Assembly: GCA_029850565.1 (NCBI GenBank)
Contig: JARCRR010000206.1
Location: 1 to 5,847, forward strand
Source of the DNA: Gallionella sp.
GTDB lineage: Bacteria; Pseudomonadota; Gammaproteobacteria; Burkholderiales; Gallionellaceae
Reading direction: 5' to 3'
Length of the DNA stretch: 5,847 nt
In this document: piece after piece, positions 1-5,847 of the stretch
Position numbering within the stretch: the first letter of the stretch is position 1
Layout: each line of letters begins with the position of its first letter
The notes under the pieces: model-generated
Database searches by the model: none
The model's input: the letters and a program-made list of their open reading frames with translations, nothing else
What the model was told of the DNA's origin: nothing
Made by a program: the position numbers and the translations under genes

Positions 1-2244
1 GATTACAACCTGTTTGTGCTGGGCGAGGTCGGCAGCGGACGTTCCTCGCTGCTCAAGCGTGCGATGCAGGAGGCGGCAATGGTCAGGCCCGTGCCACCCG
101 ACCTGTGCTACCTGTATAACTTTGATACACCGGAGCGTCCACGCGCCTTGCGCCTGCCCGCTGGGCAAGGACGACTGCTGCGCCAGCTCATGGCGCAGAT
201 GTTGAAATCACTGTTAAAAGGGATTCCGCAGCGCCTGGACGGTCAGGACTTCAAGACCGAGAGCGAGCGCATCGAAAAGGAATACAAGGCCGAAGAGGCG
301 AAAGATTACGCAGCACTCGATATGTTCGCGGAGAAGCGCAGGTTCACCTTGCATCGCGAGAGCGGACATATGGTCTTTACCTACCGCAACGAAAAAGGCC
401 ATACCCTGACCGAGGAAGAAGTCCTTGCCCTGCCCAAGGAACGCCGCACCGAGATCGATCAAGCCGATCAGGAACTGCGGGTCGAGATCAGCCGCTATTT
501 CGAGAAAGCCGGCGCGCGGGAACGTATGAAGGACGAAGCACTGGCGGCATTGCGGCGACAGGTGGTGAAACCCCTGATGGAGCATGAGCTACAAGAGATC
601 CGCAGCGGCCTGAAAAAACAGATCAAGGACTCGGTCAAGCTGGGAGCTTATCTGGATCAGGTGGCGCATGACGTACTGAACAATCTTGAGCTTTTCAAAC
701 CGCTGGATAGCGAGGATGACATCCGGCTGGAGGTGTTCGGCAAAGTGCTGTCGCGCTACCGCGTCAATCTGGTGGTGGACAACGACGGTTTAGCCGGTGC
801 GCCCGTCATCGTGGAAGACAATCCCATGTTCCGCTCTCTGTTCGGCAGTATCGAATACCAGTCCGAGAACGACGTGCTGGTGACGGATTTTTCGCGTATC
901 CGCGCGGGCAGTCTGCACAAGGCGCATGGCGGATTCCTGCTGCTGCATCTGCGCGATCTGTTCGTGGACGGCTTGGTATGGGAGAAACTGCGTCGCTTGC
1001 TGCGTAGCGGCAGGTTACAGATCGAAGAGCCGGGCACTGCATTCACCCCCATCGCCGCGGTTTCGCTTGAGCCCGAGGCAGTGGATGTCGATGTCAAGAT
1101 TATCCTGATCGGTTCGCGTGAGCAGTATTATGAGTTGCAGGAGAACGATCCCGAGTTCGCGCGCCGCTTTCGCGTCAAGGTGGATTTCGCCGACAGCTTC
1201 GCATCCGATGCCGAGTCGCGCCGTTCTATAGCGGTGTTCGTCGCGCACACCTGCAAGAACCTCGGGCTACCGCATCTTTCGGCTGCTGCAGTCGCGCGCT
1301 TGTTGGAGGACGGACACCGCGAAGTGGACGACCAATCGCGCCAGAGCGCGAATTTCGCCCGCACCGAGGCGCTGGTGATGGAAAGTGCCGCACTGTGCCT
1401 TGCCCGTGGCGGTCGTCTGGTCGAGGCGGAAGATATCGACGCGGTGTTGGTCGCGCGCACCAAGCGTCACGACTATCCCGAACAGCGTATGCACGAAGCC
1501 TTTGCCGGAGGCGATCTGATGATTGCTGTGCATGGCGAGAAGGCAGGGCAGATCAACGGACTGACGGTGATCGATCTGGGCGAATACCGTTTCGGGTTTC
1601 CGGTACGCGTCTCCGCCCTTACCTATGCGGGGGAAGAAGGTCTGCTCAACATCGAGCGTGAAGTGAAGATGTCCGGCCCCATTCACGACAAGGGCGTGTT
1701 CATCTTGCAGAGCCATCTCGCTGCCCTGTTCGCCAGAAATGCACCGCTCTCTTTCAACGCGGCCATCGTGTTCGAGCAGGAGTATTACGGAGTCGAAGGC
1801 GACTCTGCTTCCTGTGCCGAGTTGTATGTGTTGCTCTCATCGCTGTCCGGCTTGCCAATCAAGCAGGGCATCGCGGTCACCGGCTCGCTCAACCAGCACG
1901 GCGAGGTGCTTCCCGTTGGCGGTATAAACGAAAAGATCGAAGGCTATTTTCGCGTCTGTTCAAAGGCGGGATTGGATGGAAGCCAAGGAGTGCTGATTCC
2001 GCATCGCAATCGCCGTCACCTGATGCTGGGGTGCAAGGTGGTCGACGCGGTCGATCAGGGTTTGTTCCACATCTACACGGCAGAGCATGTGAGCGAAGGG
2101 GTGGAGCTGCTTACCGGATTACCCGCTGGTGTGGCGGATGAAGCCGGGAACTATCCGCAGGGAAGCGTGCTGGGCCACGTCCAGCAGACCTTGTTGGCCT
2201 ACCGTCGGGCCTGTCAGGAATCGGGGCGATCAAAAAAAGAGTGA
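1..2244 (+). CDS. Lon-family ATP-dependent protease, LonB/YcbZ-like (5' partial)
   Basis: Probable cytoplasmic AAA+ serine protease that unfolds and degrades proteins. The reading frame is open from base 1 (DYNLFVLGEVGSGRSSLL), so the start lies outside the window; the GTG at 16 sits inside the Walker A strand and is not a credible start. There are 747 codons here, and perhaps several tens are missing. Counting codons from base 1: Walker A GEVGSGRS at 8-15; a long, charged, probably helical/coiled-coil insertion at roughly 70-225, typical of the LonB-like AAA lid; the Walker B region GGFLLLH ending at 316; a probable arginine-finger segment NDPEFARRF at 382-390; and a C-terminal Lon protease domain from about 495. 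The Ser-Lys dyad is intact: Ser602 in EGDSAS (codon 1804-1806) and Lys645 in GGINEKIEG (1933-1935), 43 residues apart as in E. coli Lon. The C-terminal stretch with LPAG and NYPQGSV also fits this subfamily. Oddities: Walker A Lys is Arg, and the usual Walker B acid position is His. The family is clear; the substrate and exact subgroup are not. Confidence 0.9.
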   Translation, partial: DYNLFVLGEVGSGRSSLLKRAMQEAAMVRPVPPDLCYLYNFDTPERPRALRLPAGQGRLLRQLMAQMLKSLLKGIPQRLDGQDFKTESERIEKEYKAEEAKDYAALDMFAEKRRFTLHRESGHMVFTYRNEKGHTLTEEEVLALPKERRTEIDQADQELRVEISRYFEKAGARERMKDEALAALRRQVVKPLMEHELQEIRSGLKKQIKDSVKLGAYLDQVAHDVLNNLELFKPLDSEDDIRLEVFGKVLSRYRVNLVVDNDGLAGAPVIVEDNPMFRSLFGSIEYQSENDVLVTDFSRIRAGSLHKAHGGFLLLHLRDLFVDGLVWEKLRRLLRSGRLQIEEPGTAFTPIAAVSLEPEAVDVDVKIILIGSREQYYELQENDPEFARRFRVKVDFADSFASDAESRRSIAVFVAHTCKNLGLPHLSAAAVARLLEDGHREVDDQSRQSANFARTEALVMESAALCLARGGRLVEAEDIDAVLVARTKRHDYPEQRMHEAFAGGDLMIAVHGEKAGQINGLTVIDLGEYRFGFPVRVSALTYAGEEGLLNIEREVKMSGPIHDKGVFILQSHLAALFARNAPLSFNAAIVFEQEYYGVEGDSASCAELYVLLSSLSGLPIKQGIAVTGSLNQHGEVLPVGGINEKIEGYFRVCSKAGLDGSQGVLIPHRNRRHLMLGCKVVDAVDQGLFHIYTAEHVSEGVELLTGLPAGVADEAGNYPQGSVLGHVQQTLLAYRRACQESGRSKKE

Positions 2245-2293
2245 TAGCGCTTCCGGCAATACCGTGGACAGAACAGGTTTCGGCATAACAATG

Positions 2294-3430
2294 TCACGTC
2301 ATCTTCAGATGATCCAGGCCGCCCATCACATCCCTATCTTTGGTGGCTTGACCTTCCAGTTTGATCTTCAGGCGCAGGTCGTTGACGGAGTCGGCGTTTT
2401 TCAGCGCCTCCTCGTAGCTAATCATGCCGCTCTCGTGCAGGTCGAACAGCGCCTGGTCGAAGGTCTGCATGCCCAGCTCGCGCGATTTTGACATCACGGT
2501 CTTGATTTCATGCACATCGCCCTTGAAGATGAGGTCGGCAATGAGAGGTGAGTTGAGCAGGATCTCGATAGCCGCGGAGCGTCCTTTACCATCGCGCTTG
2601 GGAATAAGGCGTTGCGAGACGAGCGCTTTGATGTTGAGTGACAAGTCCATCAACAGTTGTTCGCGCCGCTCTTCGGGGAAGAAGTTGATGATGCGATCCA
2701 GCGCTTGGTTGGCACTGTTGGCGTGCAGGGTCGCCATACACAAGTGGCCGGTCTCGGCGAAGGCCACGGCGTATTCCATAGTTTCACGGTCGCGTATCTC
2801 ACCGATCAGGATTACATCGGGCGCTTGGCGCAGGGTGTTCTTCAGCGCGTTGTGCCAGTTATCGGTATCCACGCCCACTTCTCTGTGGGTGATGATGCTC
2901 TTGTCGTGCTCATGCACATATTCCACCGGGTCTTCGATGGTGATGATGTGACCGTAGCTGTTGCGGTTGCGATGGCCCAGCATGGCTGCCATGGTGGTCG
3001 ATTTGCCCGAACCCGTGCCACCAACTAGGATGACCAATCCGCGCTTGGTCATCACCACGTCCTTAAGGATCGGTGGCAAGCCCATCTCGTCAAAATTCGG
3101 GATCTTGGTGGTGATGGTACGCAATACCATGCCGACGCGTTGTTGTTGCATGAACACGTTGACGCGGAAACGGCCGATGCCTGGAGGGCTGATGGCGAAG
3201 TTGCATTCGTGGGTGGATTCGAACTCGGCCGCCTGGCGATCGTTCATGATGCTGCGTGCCAGCTCTTGTGTGTGTTGGGGCGTCAGCGCCTGATTCGACA
3301 CGGGTGTCATCTTACCGTCGATCTTGAAGGCGGGCGGGAAGCTGGCAGTGACAAAAAGGTCGGACGCTTTTTGCGAGATCATCCCGCGCAACAAATTGTG
3401 GACTAGTTCAGTGGCCTGGTCTCTTTCCAT
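2294..3430 (-). CDS. pilU: Type IV pilus accessory retraction ATPase PilU
   Basis: Cytoplasmic hexameric secretion-type ATPase that assists PilT in pilus retraction and twitching motility. It has 378 residues, close to the roughly 380 of known PilU proteins. N-terminal PAS-like domain, then a RecA-like domain: Walker A GGTGSGKST at 137-145 (Lys143), catalytic glutamate in TIEDPVEY (Glu166), Walker B DVILIGEIRD at 205-214 (Glu211), and His box TGHLCMATLHANS at 227-239 (His229, His236). It lacks the PilT-type AIRNLIRE motif; the equivalent region reads LIADLIFKGD. That, its position after pilT and its longer C-terminal tail point to PilU rather than a second PilT. The start at 3430 is supported by AGGAG (plus-strand 3437-3441) six bases upstream. 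It lies 51 bp downstream of pilT on the same strand with no terminator seen between them, so it is probably co-transcribed. Its stop faces the stop of the Lon-like gene across 49 bp. Confidence 0.95.
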   Translation of the reverse strand: MERDQATELVHNLLRGMISQKASDLFVTASFPPAFKIDGKMTPVSNQALTPQHTQELARSIMNDRQAAEFESTHECNFAISPPGIGRFRVNVFMQQQRVGMVLRTITTKIPNFDEMGLPPILKDVVMTKRGLVILVGGTGSGKSTTMAAMLGHRNRNSYGHIITIEDPVEYVHEHDKSIITHREVGVDTDNWHNALKNTLRQAPDVILIGEIRDRETMEYAVAFAETGHLCMATLHANSANQALDRIINFFPEERREQLLMDLSLNIKALVSQRLIPKRDGKGRSAAIEILLNSPLIADLIFKGDVHEIKTVMSKSRELGMQTFDQALFDLHESGMISYEEALKNADSVNDLRLKIKLEGQATKDRDVMGGLDHLKMT

Positions 3431-3441
3431 GAAGAACTCCT

Positions 3442-3451
3442 AGATATATCT
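3442..3451. repeat. 10-bp AT-rich palindrome in the pilT-pilU gap
   Basis: The sequence AGATATATCT is a perfect 10-base palindrome directly next to the pilU ribosome site (plus-strand 3437-3441), within the 51-bp gap between pilT and pilU. Read on the minus strand it resembles a weak -10 hexamer (TATATC), but no -35 partner is seen and a start there would fall at the ribosome site. It may be no more than an unstructured AT-rich leader that helps translation start. A regulatory role is not supported by anything else in the sequence. Confidence 0.2.
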
Positions 3452-3481
3452 CGAGTGGATGCCGAGCGTGGTAGTTTCCCA

Positions 3482-4525
3482 TCAACCCGGGAACAGCTCT
3501 TTGTTAGCCGCTTTGGTGCGCGCTTCAGCGGAAGAAACGATGTTGCGTTTGACCAGATCGGTCAAACACTGGTCCAGCGTCTGCATGCCGATGTTGCCGC
3601 CGGTCTGAATGGCGGAGTACATCTGCGGGACCTTCGCTTCGCGGATCAAGTTACGGATGGCAGGTGTACAGATCATGATCTCGTGTGCTGCGGCGCGGCC
3701 GGTGCCATCCTTGGTCTTGAGCAGCGTTTGCGAGATCACCGCACGCAGTGATTCGGATAACATCGCACGTACCATTTCTTTCTCATCGGCGGGGAACACG
3801 TCGATGATACGGTCGATGGTCTTGGCGGCAGAGCTGGTGTGCAGCGTACCGAACACCAAGTGACCCGTTTCGGCAGCAGACATCGCCAAGCGGATGGTCT
3901 CCAGATCACGCATCTCACCCACGAGGATGACGTCCGGGTCTTCACGCAAGGCAGAACGCAGCGCGTTGTTGAATGACAGGGTATGCGGGCCGACTTCACG
4001 CTGGTTGACTAGACACTTCTTTGACTCATGCACGAATTCGATCGGATCTTCCACGGTCAGGATGTGTCCCTGCTCGGTCTCGTTCTTATGGTTGACCATG
4101 GCGGCCAGTGTGGTGGACTTGCCGGAGCCAGTGGGGCCGGTCACCAGCACCATGCCGCGCGGGTAATCAGCGATGGATTCGAATATCTTGGGTGCTTTGA
4201 GATCTTCCAACGACAATATCTTGGACGGAATGGTACGCATCACTGCGCCTGCACCACGATTCTGGATAAAAGCATTGACACGGAAGCGCGCCAGATTGGG
4301 AACTTCAAAAGAGAAATCGATCTCTTTATTCTCTTCGTAGTGCTTGCGTTGTCCATCATTCATGATGTCGTACACCATGGCGTGGACTTCTTTGTGTTCC
4401 ATCGGGGGGAGATTGATGCGTCGCATGTCACCGTGCACACGAATCATCGGAGGCAAACCGGCGGAAAGGTGCAAGTCGGAAGCTTTGTTCTTTACGCCGA
4501 AGGCGAGCAGTTCGGTGATATCCAT
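3482..4525 (-). CDS. pilT: Type IV pilus retraction ATPase PilT
   Basis: Hexameric motor ATPase at the inner-membrane base of the type IV pilus; it powers filament disassembly, giving twitching motility and often DNA uptake and surface sensing. It has 347 residues, against about 344 for the Pseudomonas protein. Motifs in order: N-terminal KASDLHLSAGLPP at 14-26 (PAS-like domain); Walker A GPTGSGKST at 130-138 (Lys136); TVEDPIEF with catalytic Glu159; Walker B DVILVGEMRD at 198-207 (Glu204); His box TGHLVFGTLHT at 220-230 (His222, His229); and AIRNLIRE at 289-296, the motif characteristic of PilT and needed for retraction. All key residues are intact, so it should be active. The ATG at 4525 is preceded by an AGGGA ribosome site (plus-strand 4532-4536) with a six-base spacer. 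It is the first gene of a pilT-pilU unit and is divergent from yggS. Confidence 0.97.
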   Translation of the reverse strand: MDITELLAFGVKNKASDLHLSAGLPPMIRVHGDMRRINLPPMEHKEVHAMVYDIMNDGQRKHYEENKEIDFSFEVPNLARFRVNAFIQNRGAGAVMRTIPSKILSLEDLKAPKIFESIADYPRGMVLVTGPTGSGKSTTLAAMVNHKNETEQGHILTVEDPIEFVHESKKCLVNQREVGPHTLSFNNALRSALREDPDVILVGEMRDLETIRLAMSAAETGHLVFGTLHTSSAAKTIDRIIDVFPADEKEMVRAMLSESLRAVISQTLLKTKDGTGRAAAHEIMICTPAIRNLIREAKVPQMYSAIQTGGNIGMQTLDQCLTDLVKRNIVSSAEARTKAANKELFPG

Positions 4526-4577
4526 ATATAATCCCTGGGCAAATTAACTGCATTGAAAAGCGACTGTCCGGGCGATT
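4526..4577. promoter_or_regulatory. Divergent pilT / yggS intergenic region
   Basis: This 52-bp gap separates two divergent genes and should hold or border the start signals for both the pilTU and yggS-proC units. What is visible: the pilT ribosome site (plus-strand TCCCT, 4532-4536), and an exact TATAAT on the plus strand at 4527-4532. That hexamer would suit a sigma70 -10 element for yggS with a start near 4539, but no good -35 lies 16-18 bases upstream. It may be chance in an AT-rich translation-initiation spacer. No sigma54-type GG-N10-GC element was recognised. yggS has no strong Shine-Dalgarno, only GGG at 4570-4572. The assignment as a promoter region is inferred mainly from gene orientation. 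Confidence 0.35.
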
Positions 4578-5276
4578 ATGACTGCAATCCTCTCTAACTT
4601 GCAAGCAACCCGAGAGGCCATTGCAAAGGCTTCAATCGATGCGCATCGTCCTGCTACTGAGGTTCATTTGTTGGCGGTGAGCAAGACCTTTCCGGCAGAG
4701 GCGGTGCGCGAAGCTTATCAGTGCGGACAGGTCGCTTTCGGCGAAAATTATCTGCAGGAGGCGCTGGATAAGATGGAGCGGCTGAGTGACTTGCCGTTGG
4801 AGTGGCATTTCATCGGGCCGATCCAGAGTAACAAGACACGTCCCATCGCAGAGCATTTCGCTTGGGTGCATGGTGTGGATAGGCTGAAAGTTGCGCAGCG
4901 TCTATCCGAGCAGCGCCCCTCTCGGTTGCCGCCACTGAACATCTGTTTGCAAGTGAATGTGAGCGGTGAAGAGAGCAAGAGTGGCGTCGCGATAGAGGAT
5001 GCAGTGCAACTGGCAAGGCAAATATCGCAGCTGCCACACCTCAAGTTGCGCGGATTGATGTCGATACCTGCTCCGGCATCGGGTGAAACCGAGCAGCGAG
5101 TACCGTTCGCAAAGATGCGCGCACTGTTGGATGAGCTGAATGAGCGGGGGCTGTCATTGGATACCCTCTCGATGGGGATGTCGCACGATTTCCCTGCGGC
5201 AATAAAGGAAGGCGCGACCATCGTGCGCATCGGAACGGCAATCTTTGGTATCAGGAAATACGGGGAGAAAACATGA
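4578..5276 (+). CDS. yggS: Pyridoxal phosphate homeostasis protein (YggS/PLPBP family)
   Basis: Cytoplasmic PLP-binding protein with an alanine-racemase-like single TIM barrel. Known members have no clear enzyme activity but keep vitamin B6 and amino/keto-acid pools in balance. It has 232 residues, typical of the family. Visible signatures: LLAVSKTF at 31-38, with Lys36 as the PLP Schiff-base lysine (the same number as in E. coli YggS); FGENYLQE at 54-61; WHFIGPIQSNK at 76-86; LRGLMSIP at 157-164; and the phosphate-binding C-terminal stretch MGMSHDF (199-205) to RIGTAIFG (217-224). The start at 4578 is the first ATG after an in-frame TGA at 4554-4556, which rules out a much longer form, although its ribosome site is weak. 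The stop TGA at 5274-5276 overlaps the proC start in ATGA, indicating translational coupling. The yggS-proC neighbourhood is widely conserved in proteobacteria. Confidence 0.95.
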   Translation: MTAILSNLQATREAIAKASIDAHRPATEVHLLAVSKTFPAEAVREAYQCGQVAFGENYLQEALDKMERLSDLPLEWHFIGPIQSNKTRPIAEHFAWVHGVDRLKVAQRLSEQRPSRLPPLNICLQVNVSGEESKSGVAIEDAVQLARQISQLPHLKLRGLMSIPAPASGETEQRVPFAKMRALLDELNERGLSLDTLSMGMSHDFPAAIKEGATIVRIGTAIFGIRKYGEKT

Positions 5277-5847
5277 ACATTTGTTTTATAGGTGGCGGCA
5301 ATATGGCGAAGGCGTTGATCGGCGGCTTGGTCAAGCGCGGTTATGCACCCTCCAAGATGCACGTCGTAGAAGTGAGCAAAGACCGGTGTGCGGAGTTGCA
5401 CAATGAATTCGGGGTCAGAGCCAGTACTGATCTGACGCCTTCCGTGACGCACGGAGAAACGGTGATTCTCGCGGTCAAGCCGCAACAATTGCAGGAAGTC
5501 GCGCTACAGCTCGCTCCGATCATAGACGGGCGGCTCGTCATCTCCGTCGCTGCGGGTATTCGCACGCAGGACATGGCGCGCTGGCTGGGGACACAGAACA
5601 TCGTGCGCTGTATGCCCAACACGCCTGCGCTCATCCGTAGCGGCATCACTGCCTTGTATGCCATGCCTGAGGTCAAGCCGGAACAATGCCAGACTGCCGA
5701 GGCTATTCTCGGGGCGGTGGGTAGCACCTTGTGGGTCGCAGACGAAGATATGCTGGATGCGGTAACGGCGATCTCCGGCAGCGGCCCGGCCTATGTGTTC
5801 TATTTCATCGAAGCCATGCAGCAGGCAGCCCGCGAACTGGGTATCGA
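5273..5847 (+). CDS. proC: Pyrroline-5-carboxylate reductase (3' partial)
   Basis: Catalyses the last step of proline synthesis, the NAD(P)H-dependent reduction of 1-pyrroline-5-carboxylate to L-proline, in the cytoplasm. I translated it directly because the frame runs off the right edge: 191 complete codons of an expected 270 or so. It begins MNICFIGGGNMAKALIGGL, an N-terminal Rossmann strand with the dinucleotide loop GGGNMA at 7-12. It continues with ILAVKPQ (65-71), SVAAGI (91-96), RCMPNTPA (112-119) and, at the start of the C-terminal dimerisation/active-site domain, AISGSGPAYVFYFIEAM (167-182). These are the standard ProC signatures in the standard order. The ATG at 5273 has GGGGAG (5262-5267) five bases upstream, inside the end of yggS, and overlaps the yggS stop by four bases. 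No frame disruption is seen; the missing C-terminus is only the window boundary. Confidence 0.96.
   Translation, partial: MNICFIGGGNMAKALIGGLVKRGYAPSKMHVVEVSKDRCAELHNEFGVRASTDLTPSVTHGETVILAVKPQQLQEVALQLAPIIDGRLVISVAAGIRTQDMARWLGTQNIVRCMPNTPALIRSGITALYAMPEVKPEQCQTAEAILGAVGSTLWVADEDMLDAVTAISGSGPAYVFYFIEAMQQAARELGI

Noticed and set aside
16..18. GTG as a possible start of the Lon-like gene
   Set aside because: The frame is open upstream to base 1, and the encoded DYNLFV belongs to the conserved strand before Walker A; starting here would remove the N-terminal domain.
1267..1716. 149-codon minus-strand frame opposite the Lon-like gene
   Set aside because: It is complementary to the conserved Lon protease and lid coding sequence, has no recognisable domain, and no start signal stands out.
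2226..2250. Bulged inverted repeat GCGATCA / TGAT-AG-CGC around the stop of the Lon-like gene, with an A7 run in the loop
   Set aside because: The stem is short and bulged, no T-tract follows on either strand, and the A7 run lies four bases before the stop, so neither a terminator nor programmed frameshifting is supported.
2299..2312. Inverted repeat TCATCT-TC-AGATGA
   Set aside because: The two-base loop is too tight for a stable hairpin, there is no T-tract, and it lies within the pilU coding end.
2424..2951. 175-codon plus-strand frame opposite pilU
   Set aside because: It is antisense to the conserved ATPase core of PilU; its low-complexity Ser/Arg-rich composition indicates a shadow frame.
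4028..4531. 167-codon plus-strand frame opposite the start half of pilT
   Set aside because: It is antisense to the conserved Walker A and N-terminal region of PilT and has no family signature.
4542..4570. Possible minus-strand sigma70 promoter for pilT (CGGACA, 17-bp spacer, TTAATT)
   Set aside because: Matches to consensus are only 4/6 and 3/6, and the predicted start would fall on the ribosome site, so it is no better than chance.
4748..5488. 246-codon open frame on the minus strand, antisense to yggS and proC
   Set aside because: It lies opposite two confidently recognised genes, its translation shows no known motif and is rich in Ser, Arg and Cys, and it spans the yggS-proC junction. 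This is a typical shadow frame of GC-rich coding DNA.

Overview
This window looks like ordinary, gene-dense core chromosome from a Gram-negative proteobacterium. Type IV pilus motor genes pilT-pilU next to yggS and proC is an arrangement known from Pseudomonas and from many beta- and gammaproteobacteria. The protein style and moderately high GC fit a betaproteobacterium, perhaps of the Nitrosomonadales/Gallionellaceae kind. That placement is a hunch from recall, not a measurement.

Layout. Bases 1-2244 (+) hold most of a large Lon-family ATP-dependent protease of the LonB/YcbZ-like type, cut at its N-terminus by the window edge. It converges on a two-gene minus-strand operon, pilT (4525-3482) followed by pilU (3430-2294), which encodes the type IV pilus retraction ATPases. 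A 52-bp divergent gap separates pilT from a plus-strand pair: yggS (4578-5276), a pyridoxal-phosphate homeostasis protein, and proC (from 5273, running off the right edge), pyrroline-5-carboxylate reductase. yggS and proC overlap by the four bases ATGA.

How the genes work together. PilT and PilU form the retraction side of the pilus motor, PilT as the main motor and PilU as its accessory. YggS and ProC are a conserved housekeeping pair (PLP balance and proline synthesis) that is probably co-transcribed. The Lon-like protease is an independent cytoplasmic quality-control gene with no evident link to its neighbours.

There are no stretches over 300 bases without a gene: the gaps are 49, 51 and 52 bp. 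I saw no RNA genes, mobile elements, CRISPR arrays or convincing intrinsic terminators. I found no evidence of a new system. The most interesting observation is the non-canonical nucleotide-binding motifs in the Lon-like protease.
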